The notes under the pieces were generated by a model, which was not told where the DNA came from, searched no databases, and saw only the letters and a list, made by a program, of their open reading frames with translations. This document shows, piece after piece, positions 48,880-58,500 of a DNA stretch of 63,949 bases (position 1 is the first letter of the stretch; the number at the start of each line of letters is the position of its first letter). The position numbers were made by a program, and so were the translations under genes. This DNA comes from an uncultured Chlorobiaceae bacterium (GTDB lineage: Bacteria > Bacteroidota > Chlorobiia > Chlorobiales > Chlorobiaceae), in contig CAIMHT010000008.1 in NCBI GenBank assembly GCA_903840935.1, forward strand, positions 1-63,949. The letters are read 5' to 3'.

Positions 48880-49875
48880 ATGAATCTTGATCAAAAAGGA
48901 TTAAAAAAGCGATCAATAACGGTCGCCTATTTTTTTGATACTATCGGCAAGAAGCACGATATCAAGTTACGACGTCTGAACAATGTCGATGAGCAGAAAC
49001 GGCGGATTTTTGAGCGTGATCTTCATCGTCCGGGGCTTGCTCTGGCTGGATTTACCAATCTGTTTACCTATAAACGGGTACAGATTTTCGGAAATACCGA
49101 AACCAGGTTTTTGAATCACCTTGTCGAAGAGGAGAGGAGCAAGGCGTTTGCACACCTTGTACGATTCAAGATGCCCTGCATTATTCTGACTAGCAACAAC
49201 AAGTTGTCGCAGAATTTGCTCGATATGGCCACCAATGCAGGGATTCCTGTTTATATCACCCGTCACTCTTCAACGAAAACGATCTATCTTGTTACCGATT
49301 TTCTCGATGACCAGTTTTCACTTTATCAGCAGTATCATGGATCAATGGTCGATGTCTATGGTGTCGGAGTGCTGCTTACCGGTAAAAGTGGTCTTGGAAA
49401 ATCCGAGATTGCGCTTGACTTGATTGAACGGGGGCACGGTCTTGTAGCGGATGATGTTGTTGTTATCCAGAGGAAAGGGGAGTCGATGGTGCTCAATGCC
49501 AAAAGAAACCATATCATCGACCATTTCATGGAGATTCGCGGTCTTGGTGTTGTTGATGTGAAGGCGAATTTTGGTATCCGGGCAATCCGTGATGTGAAGG
49601 AGGTACAGGTTGTTGTTGAACTGCTCGAATGGAACAAGGAGATTGTTTATGAAAGGCTTGGCCTCGATACCAAATTCATTAAAATTCTTGGCGTTGATGT
49701 TCCACTTGTAGAATTACCTATATTTCCTGGTAAAAACATTACCGTTATCGTTGAGGTGGTTGCACTCAACTTCCTTTTGAAACGGTACTCGAACTATGTT
49801 GCCGCCGAGGCGTTAACCAGCAGGATAAATAACGTGATCAACAGTGATAAGAGTGAGGAGGCAATTGATGAGTGA
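48880..49875 (+). CDS. hprK: HPr kinase/phosphorylase
   Basis: HprK phosphorylates Ser46 of HPr and reverses the reaction. The 331-residue protein has the N-terminal domain (about 1-140) and the kinase domain with P-loop 'GKSGLGKS' (168-175) and the Asp pair 'VADDVV' (191-192), then the signature 'EIRGLGVVDV'. The ATG at 48880 is preferred; a TTG at 48868 would add four residues. No PTS genes lie in the window, as is usual for non-PTS bacteria that keep hprK, so the role here may be unrelated to sugar uptake. It overlaps the next gene by 8 bp. Confidence 0.94.
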   Translation: MNLDQKGLKKRSITVAYFFDTIGKKHDIKLRRLNNVDEQKRRIFERDLHRPGLALAGFTNLFTYKRVQIFGNTETRFLNHLVEEERSKAFAHLVRFKMPCIILTSNNKLSQNLLDMATNAGIPVYITRHSSTKTIYLVTDFLDDQFSLYQQYHGSMVDVYGVGVLLTGKSGLGKSEIALDLIERGHGLVADDVVVIQRKGESMVLNAKRNHIIDHFMEIRGLGVVDVKANFGIRAIRDVKEVQVVVELLEWNKEIVYERLGLDTKFIKILGVDVPLVELPIFPGKNITVIVEVVALNFLLKRYSNYVAAEALTSRINNVINSDKSEEAIDE

Positions 49876-51664
49876 TATCCGAAGAAAGCGGGTTTCCGCA
49901 ATGTGTCGGCTTGTTGCCTCTCTGATGCTCGCGCTGCTTGCGCTCTCTTCATGCAATCGCCATCATGGGAGTCAGGGGTTAGCGGTGAAGGGTAGGGGAG
50001 CGATGGATTCCACCCTTGTGATTGCCATGCTCGGTGACGCTGATTATCTTAATCCTGTGCTTGGCAGTACGGTTACTTCAGGAAATATTATCGGTCTTAT
50101 CTACCCGTCCCTCTTGCAGAGCGAGTTTGATACCACGACCGGGCTTATGAATTACATGGCTCTTGAAAAAAAACTGCGGGAAGTGACCCCGGGTCAGGGT
50201 AAAAAAGATCCGAAGGGTGCTCTCGCAAAAAGCTGGAAGATGTCGGACGATCAGCGAACCATAACCTATATTCTCAGAAGCGATGCTTTCTGGAATGACG
50301 GAAAGCGGGTTGTATCGGGAGATTTCAAGTTCTCTTATCAGTTGTATGGTAGTCCGGTGATCGCCAGTGCTCGTCAGCAGTACCTTGCAGAGTTGATTGG
50401 TGCCGACAGGGGCAAGGTTGATTTTGACCGGGCTATTCTGACTCCTGACGATACCACCCTTGTTTTCAGGTTTTACAAGCCCGTTCCCGAGCATCTTGCG
50501 CTCTATCATACATCACTGACCCCCCTCCCTGCTCACCAGTGGAAAAATGTCAAGCCGGATGAGTTCCGCCACTCTCCGCTTAATCTTCAGCCGCTTGGCG
50601 CGGGCCCCTACAAACTGAAGAGCTGGCAGCAGCAGCAGGAGATTGTTCTGGCTTCAAGTCGAAGTTCGAATCTTCCGAAGCCAGGGACCATTCCGTTGAT
50701 TACCTTCAGGGTGGTGCCCGATTATACGGTACGATTGGCGCAACTTCAGACCGGCGCGGTTGATGTCGTTGAAAGTATCAAGCCCGAAGATTTTACCCGT
50801 CTTTTGAAGGCGAACCGGCAGATTGAGATTAAAACAGTCGGTTTGAGGGTCTATGACTATGTCGGCTGGTCAAATATTGATCAGAACGAGTATCACAAGA
50901 GTGGCAAAGTGAGGTCTCATCCCCTTTTTGGTTCTGCACGGGTTCGTCTTGCCCTGACGCAGGCCATTGACCGGGAAGCGATTATTGACGGCTATCTCAA
51001 AGAGTATGGCGTGATTTGCAACACCGATATTTCACCATCTTTGAAATGGGCCTGTAATGAGCGCCTTGTGCCGCACCCCTTTGATCCTGCTCGCGCCACT
51101 GCCCTGCTCAGGGCGGAGGGGTGGTTGCCTGGACCGGATGGTATTTTGCAGAAACAAGGTCGAAAGTTCAGTTTTGTGCTTTATACGAATGCGGGCAATG
51201 CGAGAAGAAACTATGCAAGTGTGATTATTCAGCAGAATCTTCGATCAATTGGTATCGACTGCAAGCTTGATGTTCAGGAACCCAATGTCTTTTTTGAGAG
51301 TCTCCGGCAGAGAAAGCTTGATGCGTGGTTGGCTGGATGGTCGATCGGTTTGGAGATAGACCCGCTCGACGTCTGGGGTTCAGACCTCGACAAGAGCCGT
51401 TTTAATTTCACCGGTTACCAGAATCCTCGAATTGACGCTCTTTGTGAGCTTGCCAAGCAGAAGATGGAGCCTACCGGGGCAAGAGCTTACTGGTTGGAGT
51501 ATCAGGAGATTCTTCATCGCGATCAGCCGATCACCTTTCTTTACTGGATGAAGGAGACTCAAGGGTTCAGCAGAAGAATCGAGGGTGAGGAGCTTAATAT
51601 TTCCGGTACGTTTTACAATATTGACGACTGGAGGCTGCGTCCTTCGGCAAATGTTGCCCTATAA
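49868..51664 (+). CDS. Peptide ABC transporter substrate-binding lipoprotein (SBP_bac_5)
   Basis: The protein has 598 residues and is a family 5 extracellular solute-binding protein (oligopeptide type). A lipoprotein signal ends in the lipobox LSSC with Cys29. 'LNPVLGSTVTSGNIIGLIYPSL', 'LAKSWKMSDDQRTITYILR', 'AFWNDGKRVVSGDFKFSYQLY' and 'VRLALTQAIDREAIIDGYLK' are typical of the family. The ATG at 49868 overlaps hprK by 8 bp. The permease DppB/OppB-type gene follows 6 bp later, so they form an operon; the second permease and ATPases are missing here. Confidence 0.93.
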   Translation: MSDIRRKRVSAMCRLVASLMLALLALSSCNRHHGSQGLAVKGRGAMDSTLVIAMLGDADYLNPVLGSTVTSGNIIGLIYPSLLQSEFDTTTGLMNYMALEKKLREVTPGQGKKDPKGALAKSWKMSDDQRTITYILRSDAFWNDGKRVVSGDFKFSYQLYGSPVIASARQQYLAELIGADRGKVDFDRAILTPDDTTLVFRFYKPVPEHLALYHTSLTPLPAHQWKNVKPDEFRHSPLNLQPLGAGPYKLKSWQQQQEIVLASSRSSNLPKPGTIPLITFRVVPDYTVRLAQLQTGAVDVVESIKPEDFTRLLKANRQIEIKTVGLRVYDYVGWSNIDQNEYHKSGKVRSHPLFGSARVRLALTQAIDREAIIDGYLKEYGVICNTDISPSLKWACNERLVPHPFDPARATALLRAEGWLPGPDGILQKQGRKFSFVLYTNAGNARRNYASVIIQQNLRSIGIDCKLDVQEPNVFFESLRQRKLDAWLAGWSIGLEIDPLDVWGSDLDKSRFNFTGYQNPRIDALCELAKQKMEPTGARAYWLEYQEILHRDQPITFLYWMKETQGFSRRIEGEELNISGTFYNIDDWRLRPSANVAL

Positions 51665-51670
51665 GATTTT

Positions 51671-52636
51671 ATGCTCATTTATATTCTCAAGCGGCTCTTG
51701 ATTGCCGTACCGCTCATTTTTGGGGTGCTGACCCTCACCTTCTTTATTACCAGGCTTGCTCCCGGTGATCCAGCGGCTTTTTTTATTCAGCCGGGGATCA
51801 GTCCGAACGTTGCCGAGCAGATCCGGGCTCAGTATGGGTTGAACGATCCCGTACCGGTACAGTATGTCAAATGGCTTGCCAATGTTCTGCAAGGTGATTT
51901 TGGGCGCAGTTTCAGCCGTGCCCAGCAGCCGGTTTTTGATGTGATCGCCCAGGCGTTGCCCATAACGGTGACGATAGCCGGGCTGACTTTGGTTGCAAAT
52001 TTTACCATTGGTATTCTTGTCGGGATTATTTCCGCAGTTCGTCAGAACAGTTTTCTCGATCGTTTTTTGACCGTGACGTTCCTCTTTTTTTATTCGATGC
52101 CGGAGTTCTGGTTTGCCTTGATGATGATTATTCTTTTTGCCCTGAAGTTTCCGTTTTTTCCTGCTTCGGGCCTGAACGAAATCGGAGCGGAAGGTTTCGG
52201 CCCGGTCGAATTTGTGCTTGACCGGTTGTGGCATCTTGTCTTGCCGCTTACGGTGCTCAGCATTAACGGGGCTGCGGGTATTGCCCGTTATGTCAGGGGC
52301 AGCATGCTTGAAGTTATCCGGCAGGACTATATCCGCACAGCAAGGGCCAAAGGTTTACCTGAGAAGGTGGTTATTTTCAAGCACGCCCTTCGAAATGCCC
52401 TTTTGCCGGTGATTACGCTTATGGGAAGCTCGCTCCCCTTTATTTTCAGCGGGGCGTTGTTTATTGAGGTGATCTTTGCGTTTCCGGGGATGGGTCGAGT
52501 AACGGTAGATGCAATTTTTTCGAGGGATTATCCGCTGATTATTGCCAGTACCTTTGTTGCCGGTTCTCTGGTCGTGCTTGGCAATCTTTTTGCCGATGTT
52601 CTCTATGCCGTTGCAGACCCGCGTATAAAACTTTGA
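51671..52636 (+). CDS. Dipeptide/oligopeptide ABC transporter permease (DppB/OppB type)
   Basis: At 321 residues with six predicted membrane helices, this is the DppB/OppB permease subunit. The family start 'ILKRLLIAVPLIFGVLTLTFFITRLAPGDPA' and the cytoplasmic EAA loop 'YIRTARAKGLPEKVVIFKHALRNALLP' are visible, as is the terminal 'NLFADVLYAVADPRIKL'. It follows the binding lipoprotein. The next gene is ruvB, so a DppC partner must be encoded elsewhere. Confidence 0.95.
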   Translation: MLIYILKRLLIAVPLIFGVLTLTFFITRLAPGDPAAFFIQPGISPNVAEQIRAQYGLNDPVPVQYVKWLANVLQGDFGRSFSRAQQPVFDVIAQALPITVTIAGLTLVANFTIGILVGIISAVRQNSFLDRFLTVTFLFFYSMPEFWFALMMIILFALKFPFFPASGLNEIGAEGFGPVEFVLDRLWHLVLPLTVLSINGAAGIARYVRGSMLEVIRQDYIRTARAKGLPEKVVIFKHALRNALLPVITLMGSSLPFIFSGALFIEVIFAFPGMGRVTVDAIFSRDYPLIIASTFVAGSLVVLGNLFADVLYAVADPRIKL

Positions 52637-52661
52637 CCGTTTAACCTGTAATGATTTCTGT

Positions 52662-53696
52662 TTGAGAATAGAACTGCTCAATACACCTCCTGATGCCACT
52701 GAATCGAGGATCGAGGAGCAGATACGGCCGCTCCGTATGGATGCTTTTGCCGGGCAGCAACGGCTGACTGATAATTTGAAAGTTTTTATTTCAGCGGCTA
52801 AAATGCGAGGTGAAGCGTTGGACCATGTTTTATTGTCCGGTCCTCCGGGGCTTGGTAAAACGACGCTTGCCTATATTATCGCATCAGAAATGGGAAGCAG
52901 CATCAAATCGACTTCGGGCCCTCTGCTCGATAAAGCGGGAAATCTTGCGGGACTTCTGACCGGTTTGCAGAGGGGTGATGTGCTTTTTATTGATGAAATT
53001 CATCGTATGCCACCGACGGTTGAGGAGTATCTTTACTCAGCCATGGAAGATTTCCGTATCGATATTATGCTCGACAGTGGTCCCTCAGCAAGGGCTGTGC
53101 AGTTGCGTATCGAGCCTTTTACGCTTGTCGGGGCTACGACACGTTCCGGTTTGCTTACCTCACCCCTCAGGGCAAGGTTTGGCATTAACAGCCGCTTCGA
53201 CTACTATGCACCGGAACTTCTTGAGCGCATTATCATCCGTGCGTCAGCCATTCTCGGTATTGGTGTTGATGCTGAAGCGGCATCTGAAATTGCCGGACGT
53301 TCACGGGGTACACCACGTATTGCCAACCGCCTGCTCCGCCGTGCCCGTGATTTTGCACAGGTTGATGGCGCAGCGCTGATTAACCGTACCATTGCCATAA
53401 AGACCCTTGACTGTCTCGAAATTGATGAGGAGGGCCTTGATGAGATGGATAAAAAAATTATGGAGACTATTGTCAACAAGTTTAACGGAGGACCGGTCGG
53501 GATTGCCTCTCTTGCCGTCTCGGTTGGAGAGGAGCAGGATACCATTGAAGAGGTTTATGAGCCATATCTTATTCAGGCGGGTTATCTGACAAGAACGACA
53601 AGGGGACGGGTTGCAACCCGTCAAGCGCTTGCTCGCTTTTCAACTGGTTCCGAAACTCATGAATATCCTTTGTTCGATGTGGCACCGAATTGCTGA
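52662..53696 (+). CDS. ruvB: Holliday junction branch-migration helicase RuvB
   Basis: RuvB is the AAA+ motor of the RuvABC resolvasome. At 344 residues it is full length, starting at a TTG at 52662 (no ATG or GTG is in frame upstream before a stop). Walker A is 'GPPGLGKTT', Walker B 'LFIDEIHRM', sensor 1 'LVGATTRSGLLTSPLRARFG', and the C-terminal winged helix binds DNA ('YLTRTTRGRVATR'). ruvC is 30 kb away in the same window. Confidence 0.97.
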   Translation: MRIELLNTPPDATESRIEEQIRPLRMDAFAGQQRLTDNLKVFISAAKMRGEALDHVLLSGPPGLGKTTLAYIIASEMGSSIKSTSGPLLDKAGNLAGLLTGLQRGDVLFIDEIHRMPPTVEEYLYSAMEDFRIDIMLDSGPSARAVQLRIEPFTLVGATTRSGLLTSPLRARFGINSRFDYYAPELLERIIIRASAILGIGVDAEAASEIAGRSRGTPRIANRLLRRARDFAQVDGAALINRTIAIKTLDCLEIDEEGLDEMDKKIMETIVNKFNGGPVGIASLAVSVGEEQDTIEEVYEPYLIQAGYLTRTTRGRVATRQALARFSTGSETHEYPLFDVAPNC

Positions 53697-55413
53697 ATTG
53701 CCAACTTCGAGCAGTAACCGGCGCTGTTTCAGCTCTCTGCTGCTTCTTGCAGCTTTTTTCTGCCCGCTTTTTCTTTCTGCGTGTGCATCCTCAAGACCGG
53801 TGCTTTATGGCAGTATGGTGCCGGATTCTCTTGCTGATGTCTCAAAAAGAGAGTTTGTTGTCGCCTCGCTGCAGAGTGTAAAAGGGGAGTACAGAGATGC
53901 CGTTGTGCGTTATGGGAGGCTCTTGAGCGCTCAGCCCTCAAATGCGGCCATTTATTATGCCCTCTCGAAAGCCTGGGTTGGTCTCGGCGTTCTTGATTCT
54001 GCTCGTATCTACAGTGAAAAAAGTGTTTTGCTCAATCCCGGAAATAAATTTTATCTGGGATTTCTTGCTACACTCTCTCATCAATTGCGTGATTATGGGC
54101 GGGCAATTGAGCTTTACCGTCGCCTTGCCGCTATTGAGCCGGGCAATGCGGAGCTACTTTCCACTCTTGCCATCGAATATATTGCAGCCAATCAGCCAGA
54201 AAAAGCCATTGCCGTTTTTCAGGAAATGTTAACACTTGATCCGAAGAACGAGACAACATTGGTACAGATGCTGCTTATTGAGATAAAGCTCGACCATTAT
54301 CAGGATGCGATTGGTACGTTGATAAAGCTCATTGAGCAGGGCGATGAAAAAGAGCAATTGCGTCTTACTCTCGGTGAACTCTATATGCAGAACCGGCAGT
54401 ATGATCTTGCCTCAAAGACCTTTCACGAGCTTCTCAGCGAGAACCAGGGCTCAGTTCCTGCCTGGCTGGCCCTGTTCGAGGTCTCCGTTCAGTCTGGAAA
54501 CCATCCCGCTTTTCTTGTCGATATCAACCGATATTTCAATACCAATCAGGTGACTCTTCCGCAGAAGATAGAGCTTGCCAAACTTTTTCTCGTGCGTGCA
54601 TCCCGTGAGAGCTCGTTTTTGGATCCTGTAATTGTCATGATCGGAGAAATTATTCGTCGGCATCCCGATCATGGCAAGCTTTATGCTCTTCGTGGCATCG
54701 CCCAAATGCAGAAGCAGGAAGCAGCCGCAGCGTTGATCGATTTCAGGAAGGCACTGCGTCTGGATCCAGGCAGTATTGAAATCTGGGAGGAGTTTGTTAC
54801 AGCCGCCATAATAAAGAAAGAGTTTCGGCTGGCCGCTGAAGCGCTTCACAATGTTAAAATACGTTTTCCAGTCAGGAGCTTGAGGATTAAGGTTCTGGAA
54901 GGGGAACTCTTTTTTCAGACAGGAAAGCTCAAAAAAGCAGCATTTCTGCTTGAAAAGGTGGTGCACTTAAAAAAGGCTCAAAAGGAGAAAAACCTTTATT
55001 TGCAAGCATGCAGTACTCTTGCCTTATGTTATGACACTCTTGGTTTTCGTGAAAAAAGTGTCAATCTCTATGAAATCATTCTCGCTCTTGAGCCCGACAA
55101 TATCGTTATGATGAATAATCTTGCATACCTGCTTTCTGTTCAGGGAAAAGAGCTTTCACGGGCAAAAGAGCTTGCTTTGAAGGTGGTGGCAAGGGAACCG
55201 TCCAATGCAGGCTATCTTGATACGCTTGGCTGGGTACTTTTCAGGATGGGGGAGTTTGAAGAGGCAAGGAAGGTTCTTGAAAAAGCTGCGGAGCTTGATC
55301 CCCGTGAAGCAGAAATAGCTGATCATCTCGGCAAGGTGTACGAGCAGCTCGGAAACATGGAGAAGGCACTTGAAATGAAGGAAAAAGCTAAAAAGCTTAA
55401 GGTGAAGCCGTAG
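53659..55413 (+). CDS. TPR-repeat lipoprotein
   Basis: The protein has 584 residues. A lipoprotein signal with lipobox LSAC (Cys42) is followed by roughly ten TPR units in two blocks, for example 'GEYRDAVVRYGRLLSAQPSNAAIYYALSKAWVGLG' and 'GEFEEARKVLEKAAELDPREAEIADHLGKVYEQLG', with a weaker middle region (about 300-400). The function is unknown; such lipoproteins scaffold protein complexes in the periplasm or on the outer membrane. Starts at 53659 or 53677 keep the signal peptide; the frame opens at 53611. The first codons overlap ruvB by 38 bp, so it is in the same operon. Confidence 0.88.
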   Translation: MNILCSMWHRIAELPTSSSNRRCFSSLLLLAAFFCPLFLSACASSRPVLYGSMVPDSLADVSKREFVVASLQSVKGEYRDAVVRYGRLLSAQPSNAAIYYALSKAWVGLGVLDSARIYSEKSVLLNPGNKFYLGFLATLSHQLRDYGRAIELYRRLAAIEPGNAELLSTLAIEYIAANQPEKAIAVFQEMLTLDPKNETTLVQMLLIEIKLDHYQDAIGTLIKLIEQGDEKEQLRLTLGELYMQNRQYDLASKTFHELLSENQGSVPAWLALFEVSVQSGNHPAFLVDINRYFNTNQVTLPQKIELAKLFLVRASRESSFLDPVIVMIGEIIRRHPDHGKLYALRGIAQMQKQEAAAALIDFRKALRLDPGSIEIWEEFVTAAIIKKEFRLAAEALHNVKIRFPVRSLRIKVLEGELFFQTGKLKKAAFLLEKVVHLKKAQKEKNLYLQACSTLALCYDTLGFREKSVNLYEIILALEPDNIVMMNNLAYLLSVQGKELSRAKELALKVVAREPSNAGYLDTLGWVLFRMGEFEEARKVLEKAAELDPREAEIADHLGKVYEQLGNMEKALEMKEKAKKLKVKP

Positions 55414-55463
55414 TCTTTGTTTTTGTGGAGAGCTTCAGATAGGATGTGGCGGTGGGCATCAAA

Positions 55464-55490
55464 AAAAACGGCGGGTTTTCCGCCGTTTTT
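55464..55490. terminator. Bidirectional terminator between the TPR lipoprotein gene and nifJ
   Basis: AAAAACGGCGG pairs with CCGCCGTTTTT around a 5-nt loop, between the convergent stops of the TPR lipoprotein gene and nifJ. A run on the left and T run on the right suit both directions. Confidence 0.88.
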
Positions 55491-55504
55491 CATGGATGAA
55501 TTTG

Positions 55505-58500
55505 TTATTTGATCTCATCGAAGGTGCGTGCTGCAAGATATTCGTAATGGGCCCACCGGGCATCGACCTCTTTTTGGATTGCGGCGTAGTACTCTTTTGC
55601 ATGTTCAGGATGGCTCTTCTTGAGCATCCTGAAGCGGTTTTCCATATCAAGGAACTGGGCTACCGGTATTTTTGGCTTTTTCGAATCAAGTACAAGTGGA
55701 TTCTTTCCTTCCAGCAAGCGGTCAGGATTGTAACGGTAAAGTATCCAGTGGCCGGAATCAACCGCAGCCTTCTGATTCTCAAGTGCAGTCGACATGTTGA
55801 TGCCGTGTGCAATGCAGTGTGAATAGGCAATGATGATTGAGGGGCCGTTGTAAGCCTCTGCTTCAAGGAATGCTTTAAGTGTCTGTTCATCGCGGGCTCC
55901 AAAGGCAACCGAGGCAACATAGGCATTTCCGTAACTCATGGAGATCATACCAAGATCTTTTTTTGTTACGGTACGTCCGGCTGAGGCAAATTTCGCAACG
56001 GCAGCTTTTGGTGTTGCTTTCGATGCCTGTCCTCCTGTGTTGGAATAGACTTCAGTATCGAGCACCAGAAGATTGATGTTTTTGTCGCTGGCTGTTATAT
56101 GGTCAACACCGCCATAGCCAATATCATAAGCCCATCCATCACCACCGACAGCCCAGACACTCTTTTTGACCAGCATGTCGGCTACCGAGAGCAGATTTTT
56201 GGCATCGGATGAATTCAAAAGAGAGAGCTTCTCCTTCAGAATTGCAACCCGTTTTCTCTGTTCAAAAATTTCCGGTTCATTGATCTCGCAGGCCTCAAGA
56301 ATTTCTGTGGTCAGTGTATCGCCAATTTCTGAAGCCATTCTCTGCAAGAGTTCGCTTGCATACTCTCGCTGCTTGTCGATTGAAATCCGGAAGCCGAGTG
56401 AAAATTCTGCAGTATCTTCAAAAAGGGAGTTTGACCATGTCGGCCCGCGGCCGTCAGCATTGGTCGTATATGGTGTTGTTGGAAGGTTTCCTCCATAGAT
56501 AGATGAACATCCGGTAGCATTACCAATGACAAGCCGGTCACCAAAGAGCTGGGTCATGAGCTTGATATAGGGAGTCTCTCCGCAACCTGAGCATGCGCCA
56601 GAAAACTCGAAGAGCGGCTCTTGAAGCTGCTGCTCCTTGATCAGTTTTGTGTTGATTTTGTTTCGATCGTATTCGGGAATGTTGAGATAATGGTTCCAGT
56701 TGTCAATCTCGGTTTCACGAATGGGGAGTTGCTCATGCATGCTCAGGGCTTTTCTTTCCGGGTTGTTTTTATCTCTTCCCGGACAGACATGAGCGCAGAT
56801 TTCGCATCCGGTACAGTCTTCGGGAGCGACCTGGATAGTATATTTCATCCCGTTCCATCCAGAGCCCTTTGCATCGGCTGATTTAAAGGTGCGTGGTGCG
56901 TTCTCCAGGTATTTCGGATCATAGAGCTTGGCTCTTATGACTGCGTGGGGGCATACGATGGAACATTTTGCGCACTGAATACAGAGATCGGGTTCCCAGA
57001 CAGGAATTTCATCAGCAAGGTTGCGCTTTTCAAATTTTGAGGTTCCACTCGGGTAGGTGCCATCAGCAGGCAGTTCACTGACCGCAATGTCATCACCTTC
57101 GCCAGCAATGATTTTTGCCAGAACGTTGCAGACAAAATCAGGCGCCTCACCAACAATAGGCTGGCGCAATTTCTTTTTACTGTCGGCAGCCGATCCGATC
57201 TTTACCTGATGGAGGTTGGAGAGAGTATCATCAACAGCCTGTATGTTCTGTTTAACGACGTCATCACCCTTTTTCCCGTAGGTAACCCGGATAGAATTTT
57301 TGATTTTTTCTATTGCCTCTTCCCGGGGAAGGACACCGGAGATGGCAAAAAAGCAGGCTTGCATGATCATGTTGATGCGCTGGCCCATACCGCTTGAATG
57401 AGCAACTTTATAGGCATCGATAGTAAACAGCTTTGCCTTTTTGCTGATCAGGCGTTCCTGGACAATTTTCGGCAGTTTCTCCCAGAGTTCTTCCGGAGAG
57501 TAGTGGGTGTTCAGCAGCAGGGTACCCTCTTGCTTGAGATTTTTGACAAGGTCGAGCATCTCAAGGAAAATCCAGTGGTGGCAACCGATAAACTGGGCCT
57601 CAGTGATCAGATAGGTTGAACGAATCTCATTTGGGCCGAAGCGCAGATGTGATGTTGTGATTGAACCTGACTTTTTGGAGTCGTAGACAAAATAACCCTG
57701 GGCATAGTTTCCGGTGTTTTCACCGATAATTTTGATGCTGTTTTTATTGGCTCCTACGGTGCCGTCTGATCCAAGGCCGTAAAAGAGTGCCCGGAACATC
57801 TCATCCGGTTCAATGCAAAAGGTTTTGTCGTAGTCAAGACTGCTTTTGGTTACATCATCGTTGATGCCTACGGTGAAATGGTTTTTCGGTTTTGTTGCCG
57901 CCATGTTGTCAAAAACACTCTTGACCATTGCCGGAGTGAATTCCTTGGATGAGAGGCCGTATCTGCCGCCGGTTATGTTGGGGATGTTTTTTATCAGGCC
58001 ATTCTGTACCCCTTCAAGGAAGGCGTTAACCGTATCAAGATAGAGGGGCTCTCCAGCACTTCCTGGTTCCTTGAGCCGGTCAAGCACGGAGACCGATTTG
58101 ACGGTGGATGGGAAGGCCTTGACAAAACGCTCGATATCAAACGGACGGAAGAGGCGCGCATGGACAACACCAACCTTCTCGCCATTTTTGTTGAGATATT
58201 CTGCTGTTTCACGGGCGGTTTCTACACCCGATCCCATCAGGACAATCACACGTTCAGCATCCGCTGCACCGTAGTACTCATAAAGGTTATAATGACGGCC
58301 GGTGAGTTCTCCAAATTTTTCCATCACCTTTTCGGTGATTGAAGCGCATTCGTTGTAATAGCTGTTGACCGTTTCCCTGGCTTGAAAATAGACATCGGGA
58401 TTCTGTGAGGTGCCCCTGATATTTGGAGCATCAGGGCTCATGCGGCGGTTGCGGTGCGCTATGACGAGATCATCGCTGATCATTGCTTTTATGATATCGT

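Noticed and set aside
50660..50690. tRNA T-loop-like string GTTCGAATC
   Set aside because: It lies inside the peptide-binding lipoprotein gene, with no acceptor or anticodon stems around it.
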